From Desulfobacula sp964636495 (GTDB lineage: Bacteria; Desulfobacterota; Desulfobacteria; Desulfobacterales; Desulfobacteraceae), in contig CAZWSL010000001.1 in NCBI GenBank assembly GCA_964636495.1, forward strand, positions 155,469 to 219,468: DNA of 64,000 nt, in the 5' to 3' direction. Positions 35,543-45,675 of this stretch are shown here, piece by piece (position 1 is the first letter of the stretch; every line of letters begins with the position of its first letter). Made by a program: the position numbers and the translations under genes. Under the pieces are notes generated by a model. That model did no database searches. It saw only the letters and a program-made list of their open reading frames with translations, and was not told the origin of the DNA.

Positions 35543-37753
35543 TCATGCAGGCAGCTCAATAATAAATTTTGCCCCTTTAGGTTTATTGTCTTGAACCCTT
35601 ATGACGCCATTATTATCAGATATGATTGATTGAACGATAGCAAGCCCCAGTCCCATACCGGATTTTTTTGTTGAAAAATAGGGTTCAAAAAGCCTGGTTT
35701 TTTCCATATCTGATATACCTTTACCATTATCATTAATTTCAATTCTGACAATTTTTAAAATTTCATCAAATGTTACATCAATTAAAATTATTCCATCTTT
35801 ATCCACAGCATGTACAGCATTATCGATAAGGTTTATAAATGCCTGTTTCATATGCTGGTGATCAAGTTTCAAAATGGGGATATCTTCACCAAATTTTGAT
35901 ATCAGCTGTATATTTTCCAGACTTTCTCTGTATAATGCAATGGTTTCAAGAATAATGTTTTCAATTTTACACTGGGCAATATTGGCATCTGGGAATTTTG
36001 CAAAGGCAGAAAACTGATTGACCAGGTTCCTGATCATATCCACATGTTCAACAATGGTATCAGCACAACTTGTAAAAACGGTGTCATCTATCTGATTCCC
36101 GTATTTTCTCTTCAGTCGCTGAGCTGATAATTTGATTGGTGTCAATGGATTCTTTACCTCATGTGCAATTCTCCGGGCAACTTCCCGCCAGGCTGCAATC
36201 CTCTGGGCTTTTTCAAGCTGGGTAACATCGTCAAAGACAAGCACAGCGCCAATATCTTCTCCAAGATCATTTTTCAGAAGATTAAAATTGATGGAAAAGT
36301 GTTTAGGCACGCCAGCAATTGTTGCTGAAAGAGGAAATTCTATAGTCTGGTCGCCCTGTGATACCTGATCATATATCTTGTTTGCAATTTTCAGGTAATC
36401 ATTTTTTAAAATTTCCCTGAAATTTTTTTTCAAGATGGCATGGCTGTCAATATCCAGCATTGCTTCAGCAGCTTTATTGATAGTGGTGATCGTACCGATA
36501 TTGTCAATGGCTATAACACCGGCAGAGATATTTTTTAATACAATTTCAATATACTGGCGGCTTTTTTCAAGTTCGATATTCTGCTGTTTCATCATATGCC
36601 CGGAAAGTGCAATCTGCTGTCTTCCCGCTGCAAGCTCTTTTGTCATTGAATTAAATGATTTTATGAGTGTTCCTATTTCATCATCAGTTTCAAAATCAAT
36701 CTGGTAATTCAAGTCGCCATCGGTGACCCTCTGTGTTCCTTCTGCAAATTTCATTAACGGTATTGTAATGGATTTTGCCAGTTGGAATCCAAACCAGATA
36801 GAGCAGAACACAACAAGAAAAGCAACAATTGAGAGTGCAATATAATAAGATATCTGGGCAGGTTTTTTAGCAAGTTTAAGCTGATTATACTCTTCTACCC
36901 CTTTTAAAATGGCTTTCAGATTATCAGATAGTTTGGGCGAGACCATGGTGGTGACAGATATGAATGCAGATGCTTTTTTCGGATCAGCCCCAAAAGGGAC
37001 AGCTGTAATAGTTCTTAGACACTCCCCATTTTTGATGTTTTGTGAAATGGTATTGCTTAATGCTCCTTTAGGCATATTTATCAGTTCATTGCTGGTTAAA
37101 AGACCAAAATGCTGATCAGTCAATTCATTTGCAAGGGCAAGGCTTACCCGTTTTGCATCGGGTGTATAGATTTCCACGGCATGGAGGTCAAATGCTCTCT
37201 GAATAACCTGTGTGTACCTGGTCAGTTTTTTTCGATTCTTTTTATCCATAAGTTTTCTGGATTCAATCTGAAAAGCAGCTCTCTTGGCAAAAAACTCGTT
37301 TTTCTCTTCAAGATACTCATAGAGTCTTTGTCCAACAGCCAGTGAGGAATCAAGGGTCTGTTCAACAGGAGCATTAAACCAGAAAGCAGTGCTTGTGGAA
37401 ATAAAGTGGATGGAAAAGAAGAACAGAACTGTCGTGGGCAGAAGTGCAAGCACAATAAATGCTGCTATGAGTCGTGTTTTCAGTTTGGAACCAAAAATAT
37501 TATTCTTTTTTTCGTAATAGAGCTTTGCAAGGTTTCTGAATACAAGTAAAAGCAAGGCCAGCAGAAGCAGTAAATTGGTATTAATGAGAATAAACATTAA
37601 TATTGTGCTGGACAGGGGGAAATCACTGCCAAAATTGGTGATCCTGGTTTCAATAAAAGTAAGAATCCCTACTGTAACCAGGATGATAAAAATTAATAGC
37701 AGTTCTTTTTTCTTTCTGGCCTGTTCATCATGTAGGATTTTAGATTCAGCCAT
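35543..37753 (-). CDS. NtrY-like membrane sensor histidine kinase
   Basis: 736 residues. Four hydrophobic segments: LLLIFIILVTVGILTFI, ILMFILINTNLLLLLALLLL, LIAAFIVLALLPTTVLFFF and YYIALSIVAFLVVFCSIWF. The long stretch between the last two is an extracytoplasmic sensor region. Then HAMP (KSITIPLMKFAEGTQRVTDG), a PAS domain (about 400-520), HisKA with ARRIAHEVKNPLTPIKLSAQ, and HATPase with NLIDNAVHAV and GMGLGLAIV. Same organisation as NtrY. Downstream response regulator is codirectional. Confidence 0.92.
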   Translation of the reverse strand: MAESKILHDEQARKKKELLLIFIILVTVGILTFIETRITNFGSDFPLSSTILMFILINTNLLLLLALLLLVFRNLAKLYYEKKNNIFGSKLKTRLIAAFIVLALLPTTVLFFFSIHFISTSTAFWFNAPVEQTLDSSLAVGQRLYEYLEEKNEFFAKRAAFQIESRKLMDKKNRKKLTRYTQVIQRAFDLHAVEIYTPDAKRVSLALANELTDQHFGLLTSNELINMPKGALSNTISQNIKNGECLRTITAVPFGADPKKASAFISVTTMVSPKLSDNLKAILKGVEEYNQLKLAKKPAQISYYIALSIVAFLVVFCSIWFGFQLAKSITIPLMKFAEGTQRVTDGDLNYQIDFETDDEIGTLIKSFNSMTKELAAGRQQIALSGHMMKQQNIELEKSRQYIEIVLKNISAGVIAIDNIGTITTINKAAEAMLDIDSHAILKKNFREILKNDYLKIANKIYDQVSQGDQTIEFPLSATIAGVPKHFSINFNLLKNDLGEDIGAVLVFDDVTQLEKAQRIAAWREVARRIAHEVKNPLTPIKLSAQRLKRKYGNQIDDTVFTSCADTIVEHVDMIRNLVNQFSAFAKFPDANIAQCKIENIILETIALYRESLENIQLISKFGEDIPILKLDHQHMKQAFINLIDNAVHAVDKDGIILIDVTFDEILKIVRIEINDNGKGISDMEKTRLFEPYFSTKKSGMGLGLAIVQSIISDNNGVIRVQDNKPKGAKFIIELPA

Positions 37754-37786
37754 ATTTATACTTTTGGCAATGCTAATGTTTACATC

Positions 37787-38374
37787 TTAATAGGTAAAAT
37801 TAATTAAATACCAGTTTGTTTCAAAATCCCAGAAAGAGATATAGCCCAGAATTTTATGTAATGATAATGGCAGGGTGACAATATCAAGCTTTGCTTTTAT
37901 TCTCAGCTGATATTTTTCACCTTTGGAAAGTTTATCTAATGTTACAATTTTTAAATTGTCGACTTCAGTCATCATTGACCTTGCCTGGTCAAATGTTTTT
38001 ACGATAACAGCATTCTCTTCTTTCCAGGGTCTTGAAATTGAGAACTCTTTTTTCAAAGAGTTGTATTTCAGTGTTGATTGAATATGGATATCAGAAATTT
38101 TTTTGTCAAACCATGTTCCCTGGGTTTTGTAGAGGGTTACATAAAACGTGAAAGTTGTTGGGATACCATTTAAAACTTCCTGGTTGATTTTCTTTGTAAA
38201 TGCTTTTTTTACGTCAAAATAAGTTAAGAGGTCATCCCTTGTATTTGCAAGTTTTATATTTTTTATGACAGCAGTATTATCTGCCAGTGCCAGGGCTGGA
38301 AGAAGAGACAACAGCCAGAATCCAAGGCATGATATCAGTAGAATGCTTTTTTTATGGAAGATATTTTTTTTCAC
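37787..38374 (-). CDS. DUF4390 domain protein, exported
   Basis: 195 residues with an N-terminal signal (SILLISCLGFWLLSLLPALALA). The rest is beta-rich, with YFDVKKAFTKKINQEVLNGI and TFYVTLYKTQGTWFDKKI, and ends LGYISFWDFETNWYLINFTY. I recognise this as the DUF4390 type that sits between lpxC and an NtrY-like kinase. It could be the periplasmic input partner of the kinase; no direct evidence. Confidence 0.8.
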   Translation of the reverse strand: MKKNIFHKKSILLISCLGFWLLSLLPALALADNTAVIKNIKLANTRDDLLTYFDVKKAFTKKINQEVLNGIPTTFTFYVTLYKTQGTWFDKKISDIHIQSTLKYNSLKKEFSISRPWKEENAVIVKTFDQARSMMTEVDNLKIVTLDKLSKGEKYQLRIKAKLDIVTLPLSLHKILGYISFWDFETNWYLINFTY

Positions 38375-38390
38375 TGTTAATTGTAGATTT

Positions 38391-39260
38391 TTATATTACT
38401 GCCGGTCCTGTTTCCCAGGCATCTCTTTTTTTTAAAAGTTTTTTGATAAATAAATGGTTGAGTGAATGTCCTGATTTATGGGTTACAATATGTCCCTGAA
38501 TGGGCATGCCAAGAAGTGAAAAATCTCCAAGACTGTCCAGCAGTTTATGTCTGACAAATTCATCAGGATATCTTAACCCTTCTTCATTTAATATCTTATC
38601 TTTATCAATAACAATGGCATTGTCAAGGCTGCCTCCCTTTCCAAGGGAAAATTTTTTTAAAAGTTCAAGATCCTGGATAAAGCCAAATGTTCTGGCTTTG
38701 CTGATTTCCTGGCAGAAATCATTTTTTGCCCTGTCAAATATCAGTTCCTGTTTTCCAATTAAAGGGTTGCTGAAATCAATTTTGCAGGTGATCTTAAAAC
38801 AGGGTTCAGGAAGAACAACCACTGATTTATCTCCATCTGCCATTTGAATCTGTTTTTTCACAATAATAAAATGTTTTGGAGAAGCCTGCTCCTCGATTCC
38901 CGCTTCTTCAATAAGCCTTGTGAACAGCCATGCACTTCCATCCATAATGGGGATTTCATAATCATCTATTTCCACCAGTGCATTGTCTACTCCAAGCCCG
39001 GCAAAGCTTGCCATTAAATGTTCAACAGTTGATACAATGGCTCCATTGATTCCAAGCACTGTCGCGAGACTGGTATCAACAACCATTTTAAAGATTGCCT
39101 GGATATCCTGGGTGCCGGGCAGATCAAGTCTTCTGAACTTTATTCCATGATTTTCAGGGGCTGGTTTTATTGTAAGACGGGTCTGTTTCCCGGAATGCAC
39201 TCCTGTACCGGAAACAGATACTGCCTGTGATAACGTTTTTTGCAGATAATATTTATTCAT
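38391..39260 (-). CDS. lpxC: UDP-3-O-acyl-N-acetylglucosamine deacetylase LpxC
   Basis: First committed lipid A step. SGTGVHSGKQTRLTIKPA, VSTVEHLMASFAGLGVDNA (Zn-binding His), IPIMDGSAWLF, and HKLLDSLGDFSLLG with the second Zn His and Asp, then GHIVTHKSGHSLNHLF with the catalytic His. 289 residues, slightly shorter than the E. coli enzyme. Head of the lpxC-DUF4390-kinase-regulator unit. Confidence 0.96.
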   Translation of the reverse strand: MNKYYLQKTLSQAVSVSGTGVHSGKQTRLTIKPAPENHGIKFRRLDLPGTQDIQAIFKMVVDTSLATVLGINGAIVSTVEHLMASFAGLGVDNALVEIDDYEIPIMDGSAWLFTRLIEEAGIEEQASPKHFIIVKKQIQMADGDKSVVVLPEPCFKITCKIDFSNPLIGKQELIFDRAKNDFCQEISKARTFGFIQDLELLKKFSLGKGGSLDNAIVIDKDKILNEEGLRYPDEFVRHKLLDSLGDFSLLGMPIQGHIVTHKSGHSLNHLFIKKLLKKRDAWETGPAVI

Positions 39261-39381
39261 TCATCCATTATTCAGTGTCACATTTTTCTTGTAAAATTTA
39301 GTTGCTATATATATCTGATTTTAATACACAAAGCAAATGGGATTTTTTTAAAAAATTTGCACCAGATAAAAAGGAGCTGTT

Positions 39382-40923
39382 TTGCTTGCAAGGATAGACT
39401 CATGTTCTTTAACAGGAATAGATGGCTATATTGTTGAAGTGGAAGTTGATATCGCCTATGGGTTGCCGGCTTTTAACATTGTCGGCCTGCCTGAAGTCTC
39501 TGTCAGGGAAAGCAGGGACAGAGTTAAAACCGCCATCAATAATTCAGGATACACTTTCCCCATGGAACGTCTTGTGGTCAACCTTGCACCTGCTGATATA
39601 AAAAAAGAGGGCACAGGACTTGATCTGCCCATTGCCGTTGGTATTCTCATTGCCTCTGAAGTGATACCACCTGAAAAAGTCAGAGGTTATCTTGTTTCAG
39701 GGGAACTCTCCCTTGATGGGAGGATAAAACCTGTAAAAGCGGTTCTCTCCTATGCATTAACAGCAAAACATATGGGATACAAAGGGATAATCATACCATT
39801 TGAAAATGCAGATGAAGCTGCTATGGTAGATGGAATAGATATTCTGCCGGTTAAAAGCCTCTCCCGGATTGTTGATTTTTTTACCGGTTTCAGACAGATT
39901 GAAAAATTGAGATTTCATCCTGAAAAACTCATAGAATCTGCCAGAGTGACTCATGGGATCGATTTTTCTGAAGTAATGGGTCAGCAGTATGCCAAAAGGG
40001 CAATGGAGATAGCAGCAGCAGGTTTCCATAATATTCTGATGACAGGCCCTCCGGGATCGGGCAAGAGTATGTTGGCAAAGCGGCTTGCAACGATTTTACC
40101 TGACTTGACTTTTAAAGAAGCCATAGATGTTACAAGGATCTATTCTGTCATGGGTCTGATTGAAACTGAGAAAATCTATTCAATGTCAAGACCTTTCAGA
40201 TCTCCCCACCATACAATTTCCAATGCAGGCCTTGTTGGAGGAGGGGCAAAACCCATGCCCGGTGAAATTTCCCTTGCCCATAACGGTGTGCTGTTCCTTG
40301 ATGAACTGCCTGAGTTTAAGAAAACAACCCTTGAAGTTCTGAGGCAGCCAATTGAAGATGGAAAGGTATCTATTGCAAGGGCCGGCATGAAGGCCGTTTA
40401 TCCATCGCAGTTTATGCTTGCTGCTGCAATGAACCCGTGTCCATGCGGCTATCTCTCTGATCCCACTGGAAAATGCACCTGTACACCCCATCAGGTTCGG
40501 ACATACAGGTCTAAAATTTCCGGACCGCTTCTTGACAGGATTGATATTCAGATTGAAGTCCCGAAAATTAAATATAAGGAACTCTCCGTTAACCTGAAGA
40601 AGAGAGGTAAAACAGAAAGTGAAACATCCTCACAAATAAGAAAAAGAGTGAGGGCAGCAAAGAAAATACAGCAGTCAAGGTTTGTGGGATCCAGTGTGTC
40701 CAGCAATTCAAAAATGCACTCACGCCATTTAAAACTGTTTTGCAGCCTCAATGCCAGATGTGAAAAAATTCTTGAACAGGCAGTGAATCTCTTCGGGTTC
40801 TCTGCAAGAGCATGCCATTCAGTGATCAGGGTTGCAAGAACCATTGCTGATCTTGAAAAATCACGTCATATTGAACATCATCATGTTGCCGAAGCTGTTC
40901 AATATAGAAACTTTGACAGGTAA
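39382..40923 (+). CDS. comM: YifB/ComM family Mg-chelatase-like AAA+ helicase
   Basis: 513 residues. N-terminal Lon-like domain (IDSCSLTGIDGYIVEVEVDI, GLPAFNIVGLPE), AAA+ with Walker A GPPGSGKSMLAKR, RPFRSPHHTISNAGLVGGG and LFLDELPEF; zinc-like Cys cluster in MNPCPCGYLSD and CTCTPHQ, then a C-terminal helical domain. ComM is a branch-migration helicase in recombination. TTG start at 39382 is supported by AAAGGAG five to nine bases upstream and by the family's usual L-A-R opening. Confidence 0.9.
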   Translation: MLARIDSCSLTGIDGYIVEVEVDIAYGLPAFNIVGLPEVSVRESRDRVKTAINNSGYTFPMERLVVNLAPADIKKEGTGLDLPIAVGILIASEVIPPEKVRGYLVSGELSLDGRIKPVKAVLSYALTAKHMGYKGIIIPFENADEAAMVDGIDILPVKSLSRIVDFFTGFRQIEKLRFHPEKLIESARVTHGIDFSEVMGQQYAKRAMEIAAAGFHNILMTGPPGSGKSMLAKRLATILPDLTFKEAIDVTRIYSVMGLIETEKIYSMSRPFRSPHHTISNAGLVGGGAKPMPGEISLAHNGVLFLDELPEFKKTTLEVLRQPIEDGKVSIARAGMKAVYPSQFMLAAAMNPCPCGYLSDPTGKCTCTPHQVRTYRSKISGPLLDRIDIQIEVPKIKYKELSVNLKKRGKTESETSSQIRKRVRAAKKIQQSRFVGSSVSSNSKMHSRHLKLFCSLNARCEKILEQAVNLFGFSARACHSVIRVARTIADLEKSRHIEHHHVAEAVQYRNFDR

Positions 40924-41159
40924 GTGGAAAATTGATGTGGGATTTTGTATGTAAAAAATTCGTGAGATGTTTAATACAAAGTAATTTAGAAAAAATTATA
41001 TATGAGAATTTCTACTTTCTCTTGCAAAAAACAGAAGATATATTATAACTATATTATAACTACTATGTTTGTGGTGGTTGTGAGGCAGTCATGAAAAAGA
41101 TGAATAGGTGATATGAGATTAAGAAAAGAGAAAAAATAGAATCAGTAAAGGAGAACTTA

Positions 41160-43010
41160 ATGCACAAATTATTAAATGACACTCCCGGGGAAAAAATAAT
41201 GCTCCTGGGTAATGAAGCAATTGCAAGAGGTGCCATTGAAGCAGGAGTCGCTTTTGCCACAACTTATCCTGGAACCCCATCTTCTGAAATATCCTTGAAT
41301 CTTTTCCAGATGTCCCAGGAATCAGATTTATATTTTGAATACAGCACCAATGAAAAAGTGGCACTGGAAGTTGCAGCTGCAGCTGCTAATTCAGGGCTTC
41401 GTACTTTCTGCATGATGAAACATGTTGGATTGAATGTGGCAGCTGATCCCCTGATGACTCTTGCTTATGTGGGAGTAACTGGAGGTATGGTTATCCTAAG
41501 TGCTGATGATCCATTCATGTTTTCAAGCCAGAATGAGCAGGATAACAGATATTATGCCAAATTCGGCAATCTGCCTATGCTTGAACCATCTTCTGTTCCT
41601 GAGGCCAAAGAGATGATCAAATATGCATTTGAACTTTCAGAACAACTGTCTCAACCAGTACTGCTCAGAACTACAACAAGAATAAATCACTCCAATGCCT
41701 TTGTCACTTTTGGTGATATAAAACAGAGGCAGACCAGCGGAAAGTTCATCCGCGAACCTTTCCGGTGTGTTACTGTTCCGGCTGTTTCAAGACAGCTCCA
41801 TGTAAAAGTCCTTGAAAAGATGGAAAAAGCACAGGCCATTGGTGAAACTTCTGAGTTAAATATGGTTGAAGGATCTGGAAAATTCGGCATTATTACAAAC
41901 GGGGTCAGTTTCCACTATGCCCAGGATGCAGTAAAAGATCTTGGTATTGAGAATGACACAAAAATTCTGCGTCTGGGGTTTTCAAATCCAATGCCTTCCA
42001 AACTGATAAAAGATTTTTTAAAGGGTTGTGAAAAAGTTATGGTTATTGAAGAGGGTGAGCCGTTTATGGAAGAAGCGGTAAAAGCGTTTGCCCAGGAAGA
42101 GGGTGTTATGATTCCTATAAAAGGAAAATCCAGTGAACTGTTTTCCCGCCTTTATGAATATGACCCTGCCATGGTAAGGGAAAAAACAGCTCTATTTTTC
42201 GAAATTGATTATACACCCAGCCAGAAACTTGAAAACAGTGATGTTCCTGATATTCCCATGAGGCCTCCGAATCTCTGTTCCGGGTGTTCCCACAGGGCTA
42301 CCTTTTATGAGGTAAAAGAGGCTGGTAAAGATATGGACATCATCTGTCCGACTGATATCGGTTGTTACACACTTGGTTTTCTGCCTCCTTTGAACATGGG
42401 TGATTTTGTCATCTGTATGGGATCTTCCGTAAGTTCAGCGTGCGGATTTGGTGAGGCAACAGATCAGAAAGTGGTTTCTTTTGTAGGTGACTCCACATTT
42501 TTTCACTCAGGTATAACAGGACTTGTCAATGCGGTTTTCAACAATCATAATTTCACCCTTGTCATATTGGAAAATGATACAACTGCCATGACCGGTCATC
42601 AGCCGCATCCGGGCGTGGATATGGAACGATTGGGCCTTGAGGGATATGGAAGGGTGAATATTGAAGAGCTTGTAAAAACCCTTGGTGTGAAACATGTCTC
42701 TGTAATAAAGCCGTTCAAGGTGAAAAAGAGCATCGCAGTCATTAAGGAGGCACTGGAGTATAAAGGTGTCTCTGTCATTATTTCCCAGGAGCCGTGTATT
42801 CTCTATGCAAGAAGTTTGAAACTGTTTAAACCGAGAGCATTTAAGGTGACAGACAGATGTGTGGATCACAGAGACTGTATTAATACCATTGCCTGCCCGT
42901 CATTTTTTATTGAGGATGAAAAAGTTAAAATTGATGCTGATACGTGTGTTGGATGTGCTGTGTGCGCTCAGATATGTCCTGAAAATGCAATCACCCCTTT
43001 AAAAAAGTAA
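41160..43010 (+). CDS. iorA: Indolepyruvate:ferredoxin oxidoreductase alpha subunit
   Basis: 616 residues. Pyr domain with LLGNEAIARGAIEAGVAFAT and TYPGTPSSEISL; PP domain with CSGCSHRATFYEVK and FVGDSTFFHSGITGLVNAVF (ThDP); C-terminal ferredoxin with CVDHRDCINTIAC and CVGCAVCAQICPENA. Oxidises aryl pyruvates to aryl-acetyl-CoA with ferredoxin reduction. AGGAG precedes the ATG. Followed by iorB and aroQ. Confidence 0.95.
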   Translation: MHKLLNDTPGEKIMLLGNEAIARGAIEAGVAFATTYPGTPSSEISLNLFQMSQESDLYFEYSTNEKVALEVAAAAANSGLRTFCMMKHVGLNVAADPLMTLAYVGVTGGMVILSADDPFMFSSQNEQDNRYYAKFGNLPMLEPSSVPEAKEMIKYAFELSEQLSQPVLLRTTTRINHSNAFVTFGDIKQRQTSGKFIREPFRCVTVPAVSRQLHVKVLEKMEKAQAIGETSELNMVEGSGKFGIITNGVSFHYAQDAVKDLGIENDTKILRLGFSNPMPSKLIKDFLKGCEKVMVIEEGEPFMEEAVKAFAQEEGVMIPIKGKSSELFSRLYEYDPAMVREKTALFFEIDYTPSQKLENSDVPDIPMRPPNLCSGCSHRATFYEVKEAGKDMDIICPTDIGCYTLGFLPPLNMGDFVICMGSSVSSACGFGEATDQKVVSFVGDSTFFHSGITGLVNAVFNNHNFTLVILENDTTAMTGHQPHPGVDMERLGLEGYGRVNIEELVKTLGVKHVSVIKPFKVKKSIAVIKEALEYKGVSVIISQEPCILYARSLKLFKPRAFKVTDRCVDHRDCINTIACPSFFIEDEKVKIDADTCVGCAVCAQICPENAITPLKK

Positions 43011-43039
43011 TCTTTAAAATATGAGGATGATATAGAAAA

Positions 43040-43639
43040 ATGAAAACAACAAGATTGATCATAGTAGCTGTAGGAGGTCAGGGAAATCTTCTGGCATCAA
43101 AAGTTCTGGGTGAGGCTGCACTTATTTCAGGTGTGCCTGTAAGGATGAGTGAAATTCATGGAATGGCACAACGTGGCGGTGTTGTAGAATCTGCCATTGT
43201 TTTTGGAGATGCAGCAAGTTCAATTATTTCAGACAATGAAGCAGATATCCTGCTTGGATTTGAACCGTCTGAAACATTGAGAGCTTTAAACCGGTGCAGT
43301 AAAAATACGAAAGTTATTACCAACACAGCTACTCTGCCTCCTTTTACTGTCTCAATAGGCAAGGGTGTTTATCCTGATGTTGATAATATCAAGAAGCTGC
43401 TGTCAGATAAATGTTCAAGTCTTGTTGCAATTGATGCAATGAAACTTGCAAAACAGGCAGGAAGTCCGATGAGTGTAAATATTGTGCTTCTCGGTGCCCT
43501 TGTACAGTCCGGCAGCATTGGTTTTACAAAAGAGAATGTAATAAAGGCAATTAAATCAAGGACCAAAAAATCTTTTCTTGATAAAAATCTTGAGGCTTTT
43601 GAATTGGGATATCAAGCTGCTGAAAATTATAAACAGTGA
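43040..43639 (+). CDS. iorB: Indolepyruvate:ferredoxin oxidoreductase beta subunit
   Basis: 199 residues of the gamma/beta POR family: IIVAVGGQGNLLASKVLGEA, RMSEIHGMAQRGGVVESAIV and LLGFEPSETLRALN. Partner of the alpha subunit 29 bases upstream. Its stop touches the aroQ start region, suggesting translational coupling. Confidence 0.93.
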   Translation: MKTTRLIIVAVGGQGNLLASKVLGEAALISGVPVRMSEIHGMAQRGGVVESAIVFGDAASSIISDNEADILLGFEPSETLRALNRCSKNTKVITNTATLPPFTVSIGKGVYPDVDNIKKLLSDKCSSLVAIDAMKLAKQAGSPMSVNIVLLGALVQSGSIGFTKENVIKAIKSRTKKSFLDKNLEAFELGYQAAENYKQ

Positions 43640-43644
43640 TAAAA

Positions 43645-44097
43645 ATGGTAAAAAGCAGAAAAAAAATTCAAATAATTAACGGTCCTAACCTTAATATGCT
43701 GGGAAAAAGGGAACCGCATCTTTATGGTTCCCTCTCTCTTGAAGATATCAATGGCAAGCTCGTAAAAACTGCCGGACCCCTTGGAATTGAACTCTCTTTT
43801 TTTCAATCCAACCATGAGGGTATGATCATTGATAAGATTCATGATGTCTTTGATGAAAATATTGACGGAGTTATCATAAATCCTGCAGCATTAACCCATA
43901 CCAGTATAGCCCTGAGAGACGCTCTGCTTCTATTGTCCTGTCCCATTGTTGAAATCCATCTTTCAAATATTTACAAAAGGGAAGATTTCCGTCATAGATC
44001 AATGATTGCAGATATTGCTGCAGGTCAGGTTTCAGGATTTGGGTATTATGGATATATCATGGCATTGAATGCCATGGCAGAGATGGTCAAGTCGTGA
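43645..44097 (+). CDS. aroQ: Type II 3-dehydroquinate dehydratase
   Basis: About 150 residues. IINGPNLNMLGKREPHLYG contains the catalytic Tyr/Arg segment, FFQSNHEGMIIDKI, IINPAALTHTSIALRDAL and VEIHLSNIYKREDFRHRS follow. Third step of the shikimate pathway. Placement after iorAB links aromatic biosynthesis and aryl-pyruvate metabolism. An in-frame GTG three codons earlier overlaps the iorB stop. Confidence 0.95.
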   Translation: MVKSRKKIQIINGPNLNMLGKREPHLYGSLSLEDINGKLVKTAGPLGIELSFFQSNHEGMIIDKIHDVFDENIDGVIINPAALTHTSIALRDALLLLSCPIVEIHLSNIYKREDFRHRSMIADIAAGQVSGFGYYGYIMALNAMAEMVKS

Positions 44098-44111
44098 CAC
44101 TTATGGTGTCA
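44095..44111. repeat. Short hairpin at the aroQ stop codon
   Basis: TGACAC (44095-44100, starting with the aroQ stop) pairs with GTGTCA (44106-44111) over a five-base loop. No T-run follows; it may separate aroQ from the SYLF gene expression. Confidence 0.25.
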
Positions 44112-44146
44112 ATTGAGCAACCATAAACTAACTGAGGAGAGGTAAA

Positions 44147-44722
44147 ATGAAAAAATTTAATCTTGTATTAAGCATTTTATTTGTTTTATCGTTAACAGGT
44201 CTGCCTCATCTTGCATTTGCTGACAGTTATTCAGACACAATTAAGATATTTAAAAAATCTGATGCAACTCGTCCATTTTTTAAGAATTGCTATGGATATG
44301 CTGTTTTTCCGACCGTGGGCAAAGGGGGTATGGTTATAGGCGGTGCTTACGGAGAAGGCAAGGTCTTTAAAAAGGGCATATTCACCGGGACTGTTTCTCT
44401 GGCAAAGATAAGTGTTGGTTTCCAGCTCGGAGGCCAGGCATTTTCGGAAATTATTTTTTTCCAGGATAAAAGAGCATATAGTGAATTCATAAGCGGCAGC
44501 TTTGAATTTGATGCGTCCGCATCTGCAGTTGTTATTACTGCCGGTGCACAGGCAAAAGCCGGGACAGAGGGAGTGACTGCAAGCTCAAGCTCTGATACTG
44601 ATACGGATGAGCATGCTGAGATAAGCTATTTAAAGGGGATAGCGGTCTTTGTACATACCAAAGGCGGTTTGATGTTTGAGGCATCCATTGGCGGACAGAA
44701 ATTTAACTTCACACCAAAATGA
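44147..44722 (+). CDS. SYLF/Ysc84-domain exported protein
   Basis: 191 residues with a signal peptide (NLVLSILFVLSLTGLPHLAFA). The SYLF domain is clear: KNCYGYAVFPTVGKGGMVIGGAYGEG, ISVGFQLGGQAFSEIIFF and the C-terminal AVFVHTKGGLMFEASIGGQK. In other organisms SYLF proteins bind lipids or sit at membranes; bacterial role not settled. GAGGAGAGG gives a strong RBS. Confidence 0.88.
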   Translation: MKKFNLVLSILFVLSLTGLPHLAFADSYSDTIKIFKKSDATRPFFKNCYGYAVFPTVGKGGMVIGGAYGEGKVFKKGIFTGTVSLAKISVGFQLGGQAFSEIIFFQDKRAYSEFISGSFEFDASASAVVITAGAQAKAGTEGVTASSSSDTDTDEHAEISYLKGIAVFVHTKGGLMFEASIGGQKFNFTPK

Positions 44723-44778
44723 GCAGACAGTATGTAAAGTTGAATACCTGGTAATTTAATTTATTATTCCGGCTGTAT

Positions 44779-45603
44779 ATGTTTTTTATTGACTCACATT
44801 GCCATCTGCATGATCCAAGAATAATTGCGGATGTTTCATATCTTGAAAACCGGGCAGAGGCTGCAGGTGTTAAATATATGGTGTCCTGTGCCACCATGGA
44901 GGAAAATTTTGAACTGACCGCACAATTATCAAAAAAATTTTCTTCGGTTTTACCCTGTTTCGGAATTCATCCATGGTTTATCGAGACCGTGTCAGGAGAG
45001 TGGAAAAAAACAGTGGCGAATTATCTCCAGACCTATCCATCCGGTATTGGCGAAACCGGACTTGACTTTACCGATAAAAGCAGTGACAGAGAGAAGCAGG
45101 TCAAGGTGTTCACATATCATTTGATGCTTGCCAGAGAGATGAAACTGCCGATTAATATCCATATCAGAAACGCCTGGGATACCTTTATCCATCTGCTTAA
45201 AAAATTTGGAAAATTGAGTGTACCCGGCATGATACACTCTTATTCAGGGTCTGCAGATATGATTCCGCTGTTTGAAAAACTGGGGCTTTATATATCTTTT
45301 TCAGGATCTGTTACCAATCCAGGTGCAAAAAAAGTTATCAAGGCACTAAAAGCAGTTTCAAAAAATCGTTTTGTGCTGGAGACAGACACTCCTGATATCT
45401 ATCCATACCTTTCCGACACTGTGCCTTCAGCAGATTCCGCCCTAAGGCTCAATGAACCGGAAAACCTGCCTGCAATTGCATCTGTTGCATCACAACGTGC
45501 AGGAGTGGAGCAGGGCAAATTTGTAAAAAATGCCTATCACAACAGTCTGGAACTGTTCAATTCAATACTGCCGCATCCTGAGAAGCAGCTTCGGGTTATC
45601 TGA
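44779..45603 (+). CDS. tatD: TatD family metal-dependent hydrolase
   Basis: 274 residues. HCHLHDPRI at the N-terminus (HxH), CFGIHPWFIE, GIGETGLDFTDK, LPINIHIRNAWDTFIHLL, MIHSYSGSAD and LETDTPDIYPY follow TatD DNase order. Some TatD positions are altered (LHIRNA vs IHTREA), as in the TatD subgroup lacking proven nuclease activity. Starts 56 bases after the SYLF gene. Confidence 0.9.
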   Translation: MFFIDSHCHLHDPRIIADVSYLENRAEAAGVKYMVSCATMEENFELTAQLSKKFSSVLPCFGIHPWFIETVSGEWKKTVANYLQTYPSGIGETGLDFTDKSSDREKQVKVFTYHLMLAREMKLPINIHIRNAWDTFIHLLKKFGKLSVPGMIHSYSGSADMIPLFEKLGLYISFSGSVTNPGAKKVIKALKAVSKNRFVLETDTPDIYPYLSDTVPSADSALRLNEPENLPAIASVASQRAGVEQGKFVKNAYHNSLELFNSILPHPEKQLRVI

Positions 45604-45675
45604 ATATATACCCCTGATATCAGATAAGCACTGTTATGTGATTATAATTTATACTTGATATGATAAGGATATATA